Of a stretch of 64,000 bases of DNA, positions 1 through 10,610 are shown one piece after another (position 1 is the stretch's first letter; each line of letters opens with the position of its first letter). Position numbers and translations under genes: made by a program. The DNA comes from Dromaius novaehollandiae. Lineage: Eukaryota > Chordata > Aves > Casuariiformes > Dromaiidae. Below the pieces are notes generated by a model. It ran no database searches and had not been told where the DNA came from. It saw only the letters and a list, made by a program, of their open reading frames with translations. The stretch lies in the NCBI RefSeq assembly GCF_036370855.1, contig NC_088112.1, positions 15,430,469 through 15,494,468 of the forward strand. The letters run 5' to 3'.

Positions 1-3000
1 TACTTAAAGATACAGTACGTAGAACTCAAGGTTGCTTCAGTCATGAGATATAAACCACCGAAAAGATATAGGAAAAAAACACCATTCTAGAAATATGCAT
101 GTTATATACAAATTCTGTCTACCTAGCTCTATTCAATGCCTGTTACTATAACATTTATTCTCAAAAGGTGCATTATGCATACAAACATGCACCTACATAT
201 ATTTACATATAAAACAATGTATAAATTGCATAATTAATACTATATATAATTTATAGTATCAGTCACATTTAAACTGCTATAGGACCCAATCTTGCAAGCG
301 ATATAAATTAAACCTCAAGAGCAAATCTATTGTAATACTTGGAATCATTACCATTAGTAAAGTTATATGTTTGCTTAGGCCACAGCCACATTTGCAGGAT
401 TGGGGCCTTAGTCTGAGTTGAGGCCAATTCAGAAAGTGTGCCATACAGAGAGCATATGTTCCACGGATAATATGTTGCCCAACATGAATGGCAAATGTGC
501 AGGGAATATACATTTTCTTCCTGGGCTTTGGATCTTTTGAAAGGCTGGCAGGCTGAGTACATGTTGTACATTCTTCAGAAGAGAATTATGGGCTGGGTGA
601 ACATTCCTTCGACTTCTCAACTCTTTCAATAATTTGCCACCTGTGTAGCCAAGCTGTTCATTCTGTAAATCTACAGGATCTAAAAGCTCTGGCACTTCCT
701 CTGGCTGCCAAAGAAAGCTCACTGCAGCACTGACCCCAATCCATCCAAACACACAGTGCATACTGCATTAACTAGTTCAAGGTTTGATGCAAAGATTAAA
801 CAGCACGCTTGCCAAACGGACCAAACGGACACACTCAGACTTGCTCTACTTCACAGATTTCTGCACTGCTCTGTAGTTACTACCAAGGTGCAGCAGAGTA
901 GGGTTATTATATTCCTCAACACAGCTCCATCCTGCCATGTGAAAGGAGCAGAATATGAGCTTCTGCAAAATGATACGACCCTACAAAAGTAGGCAAACTT
1001 GGCCCAAAGCCAGCGGGCGTTACCTGTATTCTCTTAATGGAGAAGAAAGGGGCAAATCTGGTCTCATTGACACAGCTGCCAGATCACCTTGGTTTATAGT
1101 CAGCTTGCACTAAATGGTACTTTCAAGTTCTCGTGCACAGACGTATCAGGGCAATATCTAGGTTGCAAACACACCAGGGGAAATGCTCACCTGCTAATAA
1201 GAGCAAACCAGATTTGGGTCTGTACTGCTGGAGGTCCCAGCTCAGGGAGAAAGGGAGGCATCCTCTACAGCTTCTAGTCAGGAGCAGCTGTTTTTTGCAT
1301 GGCACAAGCTAAGCCTGTCTTAACATCAACTCCAGCTTCAGCAGCATTTTACAGGGATACAGACTTGCTGGAGCAGAAGTGTGCCCCATTCATGGTCCTC
1401 TCCAGCTGCTGTGACCCATTCCAACCCAGAAAACCTTTCCTATGGAGGGAATTGAAAGAGGTGGTGGTGTGGCCTAGCACTGATGCTACTCTTCATGGCA
1501 AAAAGTACACATCTGCCACATGTCTGTTTTGAGACACTAAGCTGAGGCAAAAAAATCTGAAGTGCAACTTCAGGAGGGCCCTGAAATGGTTTCCCTTCGG
1601 CATGGAAAGATTCCTATGGTACTTTCCCTAGACAAATATTAATAAGGCAATCATTAAAACTCATCTTAACCTTTTTTTATTTATAAATTGGTTGGCTTTA
1701 CAGAAGGAAAATCCTATTCAGAAAAGGGAATGCCAGCATACCTACTGAGCTTTTCCTAATCTCCTTTTGGGGTTGATCATGACTTTCTTTTGCATCACCC
1801 TGTTTCCTTATCTCAAGAGATTTGTCTCTATTGCTCTACCCCAAATCCTTCCTCAGCGCTAAGCTCTGCAGAACTGGAAATGAGGAATATCTTGAAGCAC
1901 TGAGAGTTCACGTCTGCATTCATTTTCTTTAAATTTAGATGGACATAGTAGCATCTGAGCCTTTATGCTTATTGCCTTTATCTGCAATTTCAGAACTGTC
2001 CCAAGCAATCTCTACTCCCAGCCATTACTCCCAAATTACTGACATAGCTTGTAATTTACTGTTACAGTTTTGACATCTGATTTTCCCCAAACATATTGAG
2101 CTCCTTCTCCTCTTCCCAAACCCAAAACACACAGGAAATGGAAAATAACAGTCCACGTTCAAAGCTTTGTGGCCTAGTCTATCAAGAAAATCAGCACTGT
2201 CGCTACGACTAGAATTTTTAAACTGAAATTGCCAGAGTTCAATCATTTTCTCACTAGCAATCTGAATGTGCTTGTGTGCGGATGTGTGTGTGTGTGTGCC
2301 TGTGAGGGAGAGGGAGTGTGTGCACATGTAGGTTTGCCCGCCTCCTCTGCAATGGTCTCCATTGTAATTCAGTCTGTATTTCAGCAAATACAATGCCTGG
2401 CTAAAGCCACCTATTCCAGATTTCTCTGTCTAATCATTGGCAAGGGCAAAGCTGTTAGAAACTAGACTCAATAACTGGCTTTTTAATTTTGTGGCCAGAG
2501 GTTGTCAGGACAAGGAAGAGAAAACTGCCAACTATTTCTCCTCCATACAAACTGTGTCTTTTAACACTGATATAGGAGCTGAGGGTGGAAAACCTGAAGA
2601 GAAGAAAATGAACCTTCTCTTCCTCCCTGTCACAGTGATTGCCCCTGCCCCAAATCCTCACGATCAGAGGCTTGTATTTCAAATTATTCTGTAAGAAAAG
2701 GCTAAACACATCATCCAAGAAAGAAATCTTGTCAAATGTGCAAAAGCCAGTAGTACATCTGGGATCAAAGTAATGAAAGTGTCACCCAAAATATCAGTGA
2801 GATGCGAAGCAACTTCTCCCCCAGAGATGCTCCCGGAGATGACTCTCTCCTCCAACACTCATAACAGATGGGGGAGTCAGGTCTGTACTAAATGAAAACT
2901 GCAGTGATAACTTTTAATCCCACTATCTGGAACTTGCTGAGTAAACAAACATCAGCAATGAAGCAGCATTAATTTGGGCTCTTTGCCCATAACTTCCCCC

Positions 3001-5470
3001 CAGGGAAAAGGGGGTCTTCGGAAGCAGCAGAAAATAGGTAAGATTTCTCCCTTCCTGAGTGTCCTACTGACCAGAACCGTGAAAACTGCCTAAAGCAGTT
3101 TTGGGCATGGATATATGAAAAAGAGAGTTCACAGATCTCACAGATTTTGTACTAGAGATCTGATGCAAGCAGAGGTCCAGAATTCTCCTCACTGGGGCCT
3201 AGATTGTTTTATCTAACTCATCCCAGTTTAATGCCTAGATGATGGGCAAAAATACGCAGATAGATTACACTTAGTACTCTCTTTTTCTTGTGCTTCAGTT
3301 ACAGAACTCAAAACCCTTTACCAGCACTGCTTGACCCAGGTCTCACAGCCAGCCACCCTGTAAAAAGAACCCATGAATCCTTGTTTGCCCTGCTGACTAC
3401 CAAGTTACTCCTTTCCCCACATCCTGAAACATCAACTACGTGTCCTTTTGTGCCATGCGGAGACATGAATCACTTCATCCACCTACAAATAAAGGAAGAG
3501 GCATAACATAGTGATCGTGATTGGTGCTTCACTAATAACACAACATCAGCACCGCGCTCCCCTCTCATCACCATCAACAAGGCAGTTTTGCACGAGCCAT
3601 CATGGCTGGGGAAGGTGACAGCATTTAACACAAGAAAGAAGGTGCTCTTAGCGCTGCAGCTGGAAGACGTCCTGGGTACAAGAGTTTTGCACTAAGGCCT
3701 TACTTCTCCAGCATCATGCATGCACACAGTCTCTTTGAGGCATTTGTTAATTGGGAGGAATTTTCATTTGCGGCAGCCCCAAGTAAATCCTGGACTGGAT
3801 TCTCCTGAATGCAACATACTGTTGTCAAGAGCACAAAAGAGAGATTGTTATCGCTTCTCAGGTTGCTTTTGGGTGCTCACTCCCAGCCCCTCTGCCGTGC
3901 ACTCGGAAGAAGCCCTTCCAAGGACAGAAGAAAATTCATGCAAAAATAATCACCTTCTCCTTAGCTCCCTTTCTGATACTGAAGCTGCCTAAGTGATCGC
4001 ATTTTATGCGGACAGGGAGACATCCCTCTGGCTTCTGGTGCTTGTTCCCTAATGACGCTAATCGATTAATAACGTCTCTGCCTCCCAGTGTGACAGGAGA
4101 GGACAGGACATGCTGCTCTCGTTGCCAGCTCATCTCAGGGAAAATTGCTGCTGTCAGTGGCAGTGCCAGCTCGGCCCCAGCACACACCCTCGGGGTGCCC
4201 TCTGCTGGGACAATCTCTGTTAGCCCTGTCCGTCGTTATCCGGTGCATCACTCTCCACCCCAAACAGGGAAAAATTGCACGGTGTCTGTCCTCAGCCCCT
4301 GCAGACAACAACCCCGTTGAATCCCTGTCAGATGCCCCCCTTAGGTGGCTGATCCACAGGAAGAGTCAGGGCCACATGCTCTAAAAAATGCAGAAAAAGG
4401 AGGTAAAGACTCGTATAAAATTTTTGTCCCAAAAGAGAAATCTTTATGGAGCTGGTTAGAGAAGTCTCCTGAGCATCATATGCTGCCTATTGCCTCTGGG
4501 ACCTCCCTTAGCCTCCTTGCCCATACGGGGCTAAATTAAGAAAAATGCAGGGGCCTGTTCATGCTGCTGTAGGTAGCACATTGGTATAAGGCTTGAATGA
4601 ACAGTACATAATACATTCCTGTGGATCTCACTGGGGCAGGGTATTATGGCAATTAGATTAACACAGGCCTATAAAAAGGTACCCCTTCACAAGAAAGAAT
4701 AGTATCCACAGTAGCACAAGGCCAGCAAACTCTCAGTCTCTGTCATTCTCATGTAAGCTCGTCACAAGGGAGCAGGAGAAATGACTGCTAGCAGTTGTCA
4801 GGAAGGAATGCGATTCCATGGATACTTCTGAATGCCTAGATGACTTACGGGGGTTTTATACGCAACTCTGAAATAGCCAGCACTGACTACTGACATAGAC
4901 AAGGCATCAGGCCCGAGGGACAGCTTTTCTGCTCCAGCGGGACAGCACCCATACATCTCTGCAGAACACTACACTTCCTGTCAAGGTAAAGCTTGGGGTC
5001 TGCAAACACTCTCATTTTTTTTCCTCTTCTCTCCTCACAACTGCCAGATAGAAAGGACAGCTTTTACTGCTTCTCTGAGCTGAATTTTAATCAGGTGAAG
5101 AAAGACAATGCATTGTATGCAAAACGCTGACGCACCTATGCCACGCACCTTTGTGGAGGGCTGGATTATTACATTCATGCACACCTTGCCCTCCTGCAGT
5201 CAAGATAGGAATATTCCAATGTGTCATATTCTTCATTATAGTTCCTACATTCGTACAACATAACTAGGAAAGAAATAAAACTAACGCACGGAACTTGTAC
5301 CCTGTGCTTTGTCATAGCTTCCACGTGTAATCAGAATAATAAATGACACCAATAGCCTAAGAGCCCACAATAGAGAAGGTATCCCCTTTCCCATTCACTC
5401 AACAGGGACCAGTATCTGGGTAGGCCTTTGACACTAATCTTCCTTTTGCTAGGTGGAATTATGAATCAAA
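1..5470. other. Intergenic DNA upstream of BOD1
   Basis: No gene was recognised. The first 260 bases are very AT-rich. There is a (TG)8 repeat at 2283-2298 and a 9-bp tandem pair CCAAACGGA at 812-829. The stretch 4090-4330 is locally GC-richer, but with few CpG. ORFs here (up to 122 codons at 2025-2393 minus, 110 at 429-761 minus) have no family I can name. In human, CPEB4 lies on this side of BOD1, well beyond this distance. Confidence 0.7.
2283..2298. repeat. (TG)8 dinucleotide repeat
   Basis: Eight uninterrupted TG units lie within a wider GT-rich stretch (about 2271-2332) that includes a purine-rich GAGGGAGAGGGAG segment. Confidence 0.9.
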
Positions 5471-6279
5471 TTCAGGTCCTGGTGGAAATATAGGGTGATC
5501 CCACGCAAACTGATTTTTTTCTATATTTGTTCCTCAAACACTTGAATGCCCAGGACAGCAGCACCCCAGGCAGGCCCTGCTGCTGCCCTTGCGGAGGCCG
5601 GCTGCGGCCTCCTCCAGCAGCCAGCACATCCACGACACACGCATGAGCTGGGGGGCCAGCACGCACCCGCGTGCTTTTCTGCACCCACCACCAAGAGCAT
5701 GTTGGCCCCAAGGCTTAGGGTTGAGGGTGGGCTAGCAGAGTGACAAACCGCTCGGAGTCCTCAGGTGTGGGTGCCGCTTTGGGAGTGGCTTTCGCTAAAT
5801 TCACAGCCAGCGGGGACAGGGCAGTTTTGGCACGGTGGGGACTGAAATCACCTGCCAAACGCAGCCGTGCTCCGGAGTCGGCCCCATCCCTAACGCTGAT
5901 TTCTTGCCACGGCTACAGCGATGCGACGGCAACACCTGGCAGCGCGACACCGGCCACAGGAAGAGCCGCGTTCCCGCGGGGAAGGCCCGGGGAGGCGGGC
6001 GGCTCCTGCAGCAAACCCGCGACCCTCAGCCCACAACGCAGCGGCCTGAGGGCAGGGGCCTGGCCAGCTCGGCCGCGGGGAACCCCCGGGAGCGGAGCGA
6101 GGCGCGCTCCGGAGCTCTGCAGCGCCCTGTGACCAAACCGTGCGGCTCACAACGGCAGCCGGCACCACACTGCCCGCCACGAGGCGCCTGGGGCCGCCAG
6201 CGGTCGCCCCGCCGCCGGGCCTGGTGCGGGGAGGGGCGTGGCGCGCCGCGGCGCCGCCCCGCCATGGCGCCCTGGGCGA

Positions 6280-6292
6280 ACTACAACCCCCA
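6280..6292 (+). promoter_or_regulatory. M4-type (ZNF143/THAP11) motif 1
   Basis: ACTACAACCCCCA fits the vertebrate promoter consensus ACTAYRNNNCCCR exactly. It lies about 245 bases before the BOD1 start codon, inside the CpG island. Confidence 0.6.
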
Positions 6293-6338
6293 CCACGCAC
6301 CGCAAAAACGCCTTCCGGCCTGCCGCCGCGATGCACGC

Positions 6339-6351
6339 TGGGATGTGTAGT
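6339..6351 (-). promoter_or_regulatory. M4-type (ZNF143/THAP11) motif 2, reverse orientation
   Basis: The + strand reads TGGGATGTGTAGT, which is ACTACACATCCCA on the minus strand, an exact match to ACTAYRNNNCCCR. The flanking GCACGC resembles the extended TGCATGCTGGGA form seen in ZNF143 sites. A CTTCCGG (ETS-type) site lies 20 bases upstream, at 6312-6318. Confidence 0.65.
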
Positions 6352-6403
6352 TCTCTCAAGCCCATCGGCGACCAGCGGCCTATAAGCGCCCCCCTCGGCG
6401 AGG

Positions 6404-6416
6404 ACTACCGCTCCCG
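6404..6416 (+). promoter_or_regulatory. M4-type motif 3 (one mismatch)
   Basis: ACTACCGCTCCCG matches ACTAYRNNNCCCR except for C in place of the purine at position 6. It is followed by GTGATGCAGCGC. It sits between a weak TATA-like TATAAG (6381-6386) and the BOD1 start, so it is probably at or near the transcription start. Confidence 0.4.
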
Positions 6417-6535
6417 TGATGCAGCGCGCTAGAGTGACGCAGAACGCGCCGCGCCGGCGGCACCGCCAGCGCTGTCGGGGGCCGCGGGGGAGCGGGAGGC
6501 AGCCGCTGGCGGGCCCCGGGCGCGGGCCGTGGGCC

Positions 6536-6766
6536 ATGTCCGAGAGCGGCGGCGGCGGCGGGGCCGCCCCGGGCGGCGGCGGCGGGGGCGCGGGCGGCGG
6601 CGGGGGCGCGGGCGGCGCGGCCTCCGGCTCGGGGCCCGGCGCCGCCGACCCGGCCTCGCTGCCGCCGGGGGACGCGCAGCTCATCGCCATCATCGTGGAG
6701 CAGCTCAAGAGCCGCGGCCTGTTCGACGGCTTCCGCCGCGACTGCCTGGCCGACGTGGACACCAAG
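6536..6766 (+). CDS. BOD1: BOD1 coding exon 1
   Basis: This exon encodes residues 1-77, from MSESGGGG to LADVDTK, and ends on a complete codon (phase 0). The donor is AAG|gtagcg, a usable but not ideal site. The exon lies wholly inside the CpG island. Its first third is a GGC/GCG-rich run coding for glycine and alanine. The frame stays open for 40 codons upstream, including an in-frame ATG at 6419, so the exact N-terminus rests on the conserved start position and Kozak context. Confidence 0.95.
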
Positions 6767-9700
6767 GTAGCGCAGCGGGGGCCGGGAGCGGGAGCGGGGG
6801 GGCCTCGGTTCCCGGCGCCGCCCCGAGCTCCGCGCAGGCCCAGCGGCCCCGGGGGCCGCGCCCGGGGTGCGGGCCCGCCCGTCCCCGCCGCCACAGGCAG
6901 CTGCCCGACAGGGGAGTCCTCTGGCCCGCGATGCAGAGAGGCACCTCCGAGCAGAGGCAGAGAGCAGGCCTGGGCTTCCCTTCTCTGATCCCAGCTGTAT
7001 TAAAAAAGTTCTTCTGTAGGAACACCAGCTGCCTCTCCTGCTTCTTTTAAGCATGCTTCCCGAAATTTCCAAAACAAGCATTCATCCTTTCCTTTTTGCA
7101 TCCTTTCCTCCTGGAGATGTTCCCAGACTATGGGCAGAACCAGATTTTTTCGTCAGTTGCAACACAAGCTCTTAAACATTCATTGCTAGCCTTGAAGTTG
7201 GCATGTTCGCAATTGCCCTGTCAAAATTCAACTTTGGTTTTACTTCCTGAGACTTCTCCTGAGTTTTCAGCAGGACTGCTGCTCAGGAACCTGCAGTCAT
7301 CCCAGGCCACCTTGGCAGACCTAGCAAAACCATTACAGAGCTATCGGGTCATCTGCACAGAGCAGCCATAGGTCAGAACAATTTTAGCAGGATAGATCTA
7401 CCTAGCACTTGATCTTGCTGCCCAGAACAGATCACTGCACCTTTATCATCAGCACTTTCCTTTATCATCTCATATACGTATCAAATTTCAAAATCCAAAT
7501 GTTGCCACTGTCTCTTCCTTCCTTGCGCAATACCAGCAGCTGGATGGGCCTACATATAAAAATGTATAAATCGGTGTACATCAATATGCCATCAGTATAA
7601 ATCAGCTATACTGATTTATTAATTCCAATGAACAGAAATTGAACAAAATTTCCACTAACAACTTCCCCCCCCCCAAGTTCTTAACTTCTGTGTTAGTATC
7701 AAAGAAGGAAATAATGAATTTCTTCCTTATTGCCACTATTAGACAGTTTTCTAGGACTTACGTGCTAGAGGGGTTTCCAGACAACAAGAACTCTGCTTAA
7801 ACAACTCCTGTCTGCACAGACAGTTTGCATTTCACTAAGTAATAAGTAAGTACTTCAACAGCAACACTAAAACAAATCTATCTAGTTATTTCAGTTATTT
7901 TAATAGTGCACTCACAAACTGTTCTTTGCAATTGCCAGTTGTGTTCTTGAGCAAAACAAGCGTACCTTTGTTCTGAAAGCACAGGGATGGAGAGTATAGA
8001 CAACAGTAGCATAGATCACAAAAGATGTACTATGAAGAATTCTGGCAGGGGATTGTTTTGAGATTTTTTTAGCTGTTTAACTGTTTGTTTTTTTTTTTTT
8101 TTTTTTTTTTTAAAGCCAGCCTATCAAAATTTGAGGCAGAAAGTGGACAACTTTGTATCTACCCATCTGGACAAACAAGAATGGAATCCAACAATGAACA
8201 AAAACCAGTTACGAAATGGGCTAAGACAAAGTGTGATTCAGTAAGTAAGCAACATTCTGTAAACTGATAGTGATGCTATTTGACAAATAATTTATATATC
8301 ACCTAGGCAGATAAGAATTTGCATAGTTGAATTTCTCACAACACTTCTTTCTGTGCTCTCCTAAAGTTCATCATAACAGCAGATACAGTCTTAACCCTCA
8401 TTAAAATGCTTATGTTACTGCTTTACCTGAAACTTGTAGTTCTCATGAGCTGGGTAGCGTGGTACTCATATGCACTATCCACTCAGATTATTGCCACAAA
8501 TAGCCAACACTGCTGGCTAGCAAAACTGTACCTGATGTGCTCAGCTGAATGGCCTTGGTCTTTATTTTCAGAAAAGAGGAGCTTATCTCACTTAAAGAAA
8601 AATCCCTGAAGATTCCAAAACTTGCTTAAGGACACCTCCAGCCACTAGCAGGCAGCAATCAAACTGGGCTAGCCCGATCTCAGGCAGCAGGGGATAGCTT
8701 TTGTACAGCTGTTTAAGATACTAGGCTTCCAGCATGACTGGAAGGCCAGCTTGAACTGTGCTGTGCTAGCAAGAACTAAGTCTTGGTTAAAAATATTAGA
8801 GTAAAGCTGGGGGAGAGGGCAGTAGGGAATTTGATAATGGCATTTATGCTCACAAGGAAAGTTACTAGAATGTCTTGCACACAGAATGAAAATGTATTTC
8901 AGAGCACTCAATAGAAACTGCAAATTATTAGCATGCAGCATTAGTTCCAGGGTTTAACCTGTAATCAGAGAAGGAGGTGTCTGCTGGAAGTAAAGAATTT
9001 CCTGTCTTGTCTTGAAGTCCTTGAAATGTCTTAATGCTTCCTCTTTCACTTCATGTTACTCTACAACTAGAATGAAATAGCAATTGAAAAATTTTGTATC
9101 AGGGAGCCTGTAATTAAACAAACAAAGTGCTCACTTCAGGTAGGCTGCTAGTATAAGGAATAGTCGCACAGTATTGGGGAGTTTGAAGAGTCCATCCCGC
9201 TGTGGTAGCTGAAGGACCGAGCAATGAAGCGTGTCAAGATGCGTACGTGGATAACTGGCTTTTGCTGGATGCACATATACATGTGCTGTTACTTGGAGTG
9301 GACATGGTGTGAAATGATCGTGCACGCAGTCACTCACCGACATTCATGGCCTTATTAGTCTTGTGGCTACTTTTCCAAATGCTAGGCAATGTCTCCGTTT
9401 CCTGTCCCCTGCTCTCTTGCAGACATGACTTAAGCCTGCTAGACTGCCTATGCCCCATAATCCAGGAGTCTGACGTGGCCCCTGAAGCAATAAGTCACTT
9501 CAGTTACTAGTGCTCAGTTCCAGAAACTTTGCTGTGTGCTATGTGTGCTTGTTTTTTTAATTAATACCTATGTGTCTAGACTAGCAGTTATAAGGTATGA
9601 GTGACAGTAATGTTATTAGGGGGAAGGCCTTTTCTCCCTTGAGTCAGCCCAAAAAAGACTATGTTCTCACCTGCCCTCCTACTCAGAATAGTTTGTTTCC

Positions 9701-10221
9701 CTTGTTTGTGCTCAAGTGTGTTTGTTTGCTTTCATGTTGACCTCATATCTGCATGAGCCCTATTAAAGTGGCTCTTGTCCAACCTGTCATTTAAGTACCT
9801 GGGAGACCAGACGTCAGTTGTTAATTCTGTAGGGAGAACTGAAAGGGAGTGGGGGGGAATAGGTGACTGAAACAACTCCCTGTTAAGGATCTACTGAGTG
9901 GGCTGCAGTTTTCACCATGTTAATGCTAATTGCAGTTGACAGGAGGGCTCTGGAGAATTCCTGGAGGAGATTGGGGAGAAGTTGTTCAGAGGAGCTGAAT
10001 GACTCCTTTGTCTTTGTCCAAGGTCAGGAATGCTGGAAGCTGGAGTGGACAGAATTATTTCGCAGGTGGTGGATCCAAAACTAAACCACATCTTCAGGCC
10101 TCAGATAGAGAAGGCAATTCATGAGTTTTTGGCTGCACAAAAGAAGGAGGAAAGTGTGCCAGCTCCTCCGCCAGAGCCTGAGAATAAGGATCCTCCTGCT
10201 CCATCTCAGGATGCATCCTAA
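6536..10221 (+). CDS. BOD1: BOD1, biorientation of chromosomes in cell division 1 (complete, three coding exons)
   Basis: Joined coding exons 6536-6766, 8116-8240 and 10023-10221 give 184 residues, against 185 in human as I recall it. BOD1 is a kinetochore and centrosome protein. It helps sister chromatids attach to opposite spindle poles, and is known to inhibit PP2A-B56 phosphatase. Residues about 4-38 are a Gly/Ala-rich low-complexity leader. From about residue 39 ([12 protein letters not shown]) to about 160 lies the conserved helical Shg1-like domain, with [22 protein letters not shown] and [18 protein letters not shown] as recognisable blocks. The tail (about 166-184) is Pro/Glu-rich and ends SQDAS. 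Thr93 (in FVSTHLD) appears to match the human Thr95 phosphosite. Introns are in phases 0 and 2 with GT-AG ends. Three intact exons with introns argue against a processed copy. The start was chosen by homology and by a purine at -3 (gccATGt). Identification is from remembered family sequence, not a search. Confidence 0.96.
6767..8115 (+). other. BOD1: BOD1 intron 1
   Basis: This 1349-base intron has donor gtagcg and acceptor ttttaaag. Its first 200 bases continue the CpG island. It contains a run of 10 C at 7665-7674 and ends in an uninterrupted run of 24 T at 8088-8111, which forms the polypyrimidine tract. No other gene or repeat was recognised. Confidence 0.9.
8088..8111 (+). repeat. T24 homopolymer in the exon 2 acceptor
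   Basis: Twenty-four consecutive T lie four bases before the first base of BOD1 exon 2, so they act as the polypyrimidine tract. Runs of this length are usually length-variable. Confidence 0.95.
8116..8240 (+). CDS. BOD1: BOD1 coding exon 2
   Basis: This 125-nt exon encodes residues 78-118 and two bases of codon 119. It opens with [13 protein letters not shown] and ends LRQSVI(Q). The acceptor is a run of 24 T followed by aaag, and the donor is ca|gtaagt, close to the ideal consensus. It has no ATG-initiated ORF longer than about 25 codons in the coding frame, so a simple ORF scan would miss it or extend it wrongly into the poly-T tract. It was recognised by its conserved peptide. Confidence 0.95.
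8241..10022 (+). other. BOD1: BOD1 intron 2
   Basis: This 1782-base intron has donor gtaagt and acceptor tgtccaag, in phase 2. Short ORFs on both strands have no recognisable product. I see no repeats or RNA genes in it. Confidence 0.9.
10023..10221 (+). CDS. BOD1: BOD1 coding exon 3 and stop codon
   Basis: The acceptor is tttgtccaag|GTCAGG. The first base completes the split Gln codon 119, followed by Ser-Gly-Met (120-122). The exon continues through the conserved [18 protein letters not shown] block and the Pro-rich tail to TAA at 10219-10221. An ATG at 10030 begins an apparent 63-codon ORF, but this is internal Met122, not a start. Confidence 0.95.
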
Positions 10222-10610
10222 AGGTCTTGTATCTCTGCACTTACTACTTACAGTTTTCGTGTACCTCATCTCTGTAGTTTGTATAACGTAAGATAGAAAA
10301 GGCATTGTATTCCTCCTGGCTTGACAGGGAGGACACTTTGATCATCAGCATGTTGTCAGTGTCAGAAGTCATCTGAGCCGCTTCCACTTAAGTGTCTGCT
10401 AAAAATATATTGGGATTGAAGACATGGGTATGATGTAAAACAGCTATCAAGGAACACTGTGGACTCTGCCAGTGCTGGTTTTGGATCAGGTCAAAAGGCC
10501 TTTTATTCCTGTAAAAGCAGGTTCCAGCAGTGATCAACATGGAATTGGCTGGGTAGCTTTCAGAACAATATCACATGGATTAAAAATAAATATATATCCT
10601 GTACCGAAAT
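10222..10610 (+). other. BOD1: BOD1 3' untranslated region (proximal form)
   Basis: The sequence after the BOD1 stop is AT-leaning and non-coding. An AATAAA hexamer lies at 10585-10590, which places a likely cleavage site near 10605-10610. A second AATAAA at 12269-12274 could end a longer form of about 2 kb. The exact end cannot be read from sequence alone. Confidence 0.6.
10585..10590 (+). terminator. Polyadenylation signal AATAAA, proximal
   Basis: This is a canonical AATAAA about 365 bases after the BOD1 stop codon, followed by AT-rich sequence and a GTG-rich stretch at 10620-10632 that could act as a downstream element. It is the first canonical hexamer after the coding region. Confidence 0.55.

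Larger units (their letters stand above)
5740..6960. promoter_or_regulatory. CpG island spanning the BOD1 promoter and exon 1
   Basis: The stretch is strongly GC-rich with dense CpG, in contrast to the AT-leaning flanks. It covers the upstream promoter, the 5' UTR, exon 1 and the start of intron 1. Long ORFs on both strands here (for example 5890-6894 minus, 334 codons) are stop-poor GC artefacts. The transcription start probably lies between about 6380 and 6530, just after the M4 motif cluster. The region could drive transcription in both directions, but no gene was recognised on the left side. Confidence 0.85.

Noticed and set aside
5890-6894. 334-codon minus-strand ORF, with other long ORFs over the BOD1 CpG island
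   Set aside because: The composition is almost only Pro, Arg, Ala and Gly, from GC-rich DNA antisense to BOD1 exon 1. Stops are rare there by base composition.
6529-7050. 173-codon + strand ORF overlapping BOD1 exon 1
   Set aside because: This is an Arg/Gly shadow in another frame, running through the splice donor into intron 1.
10030-10221. 63-codon ORF read as a separate small gene
   Set aside because: It is the internal part of BOD1 exon 3 starting at Met122. The frame joins exon 2 through the split Gln codon.
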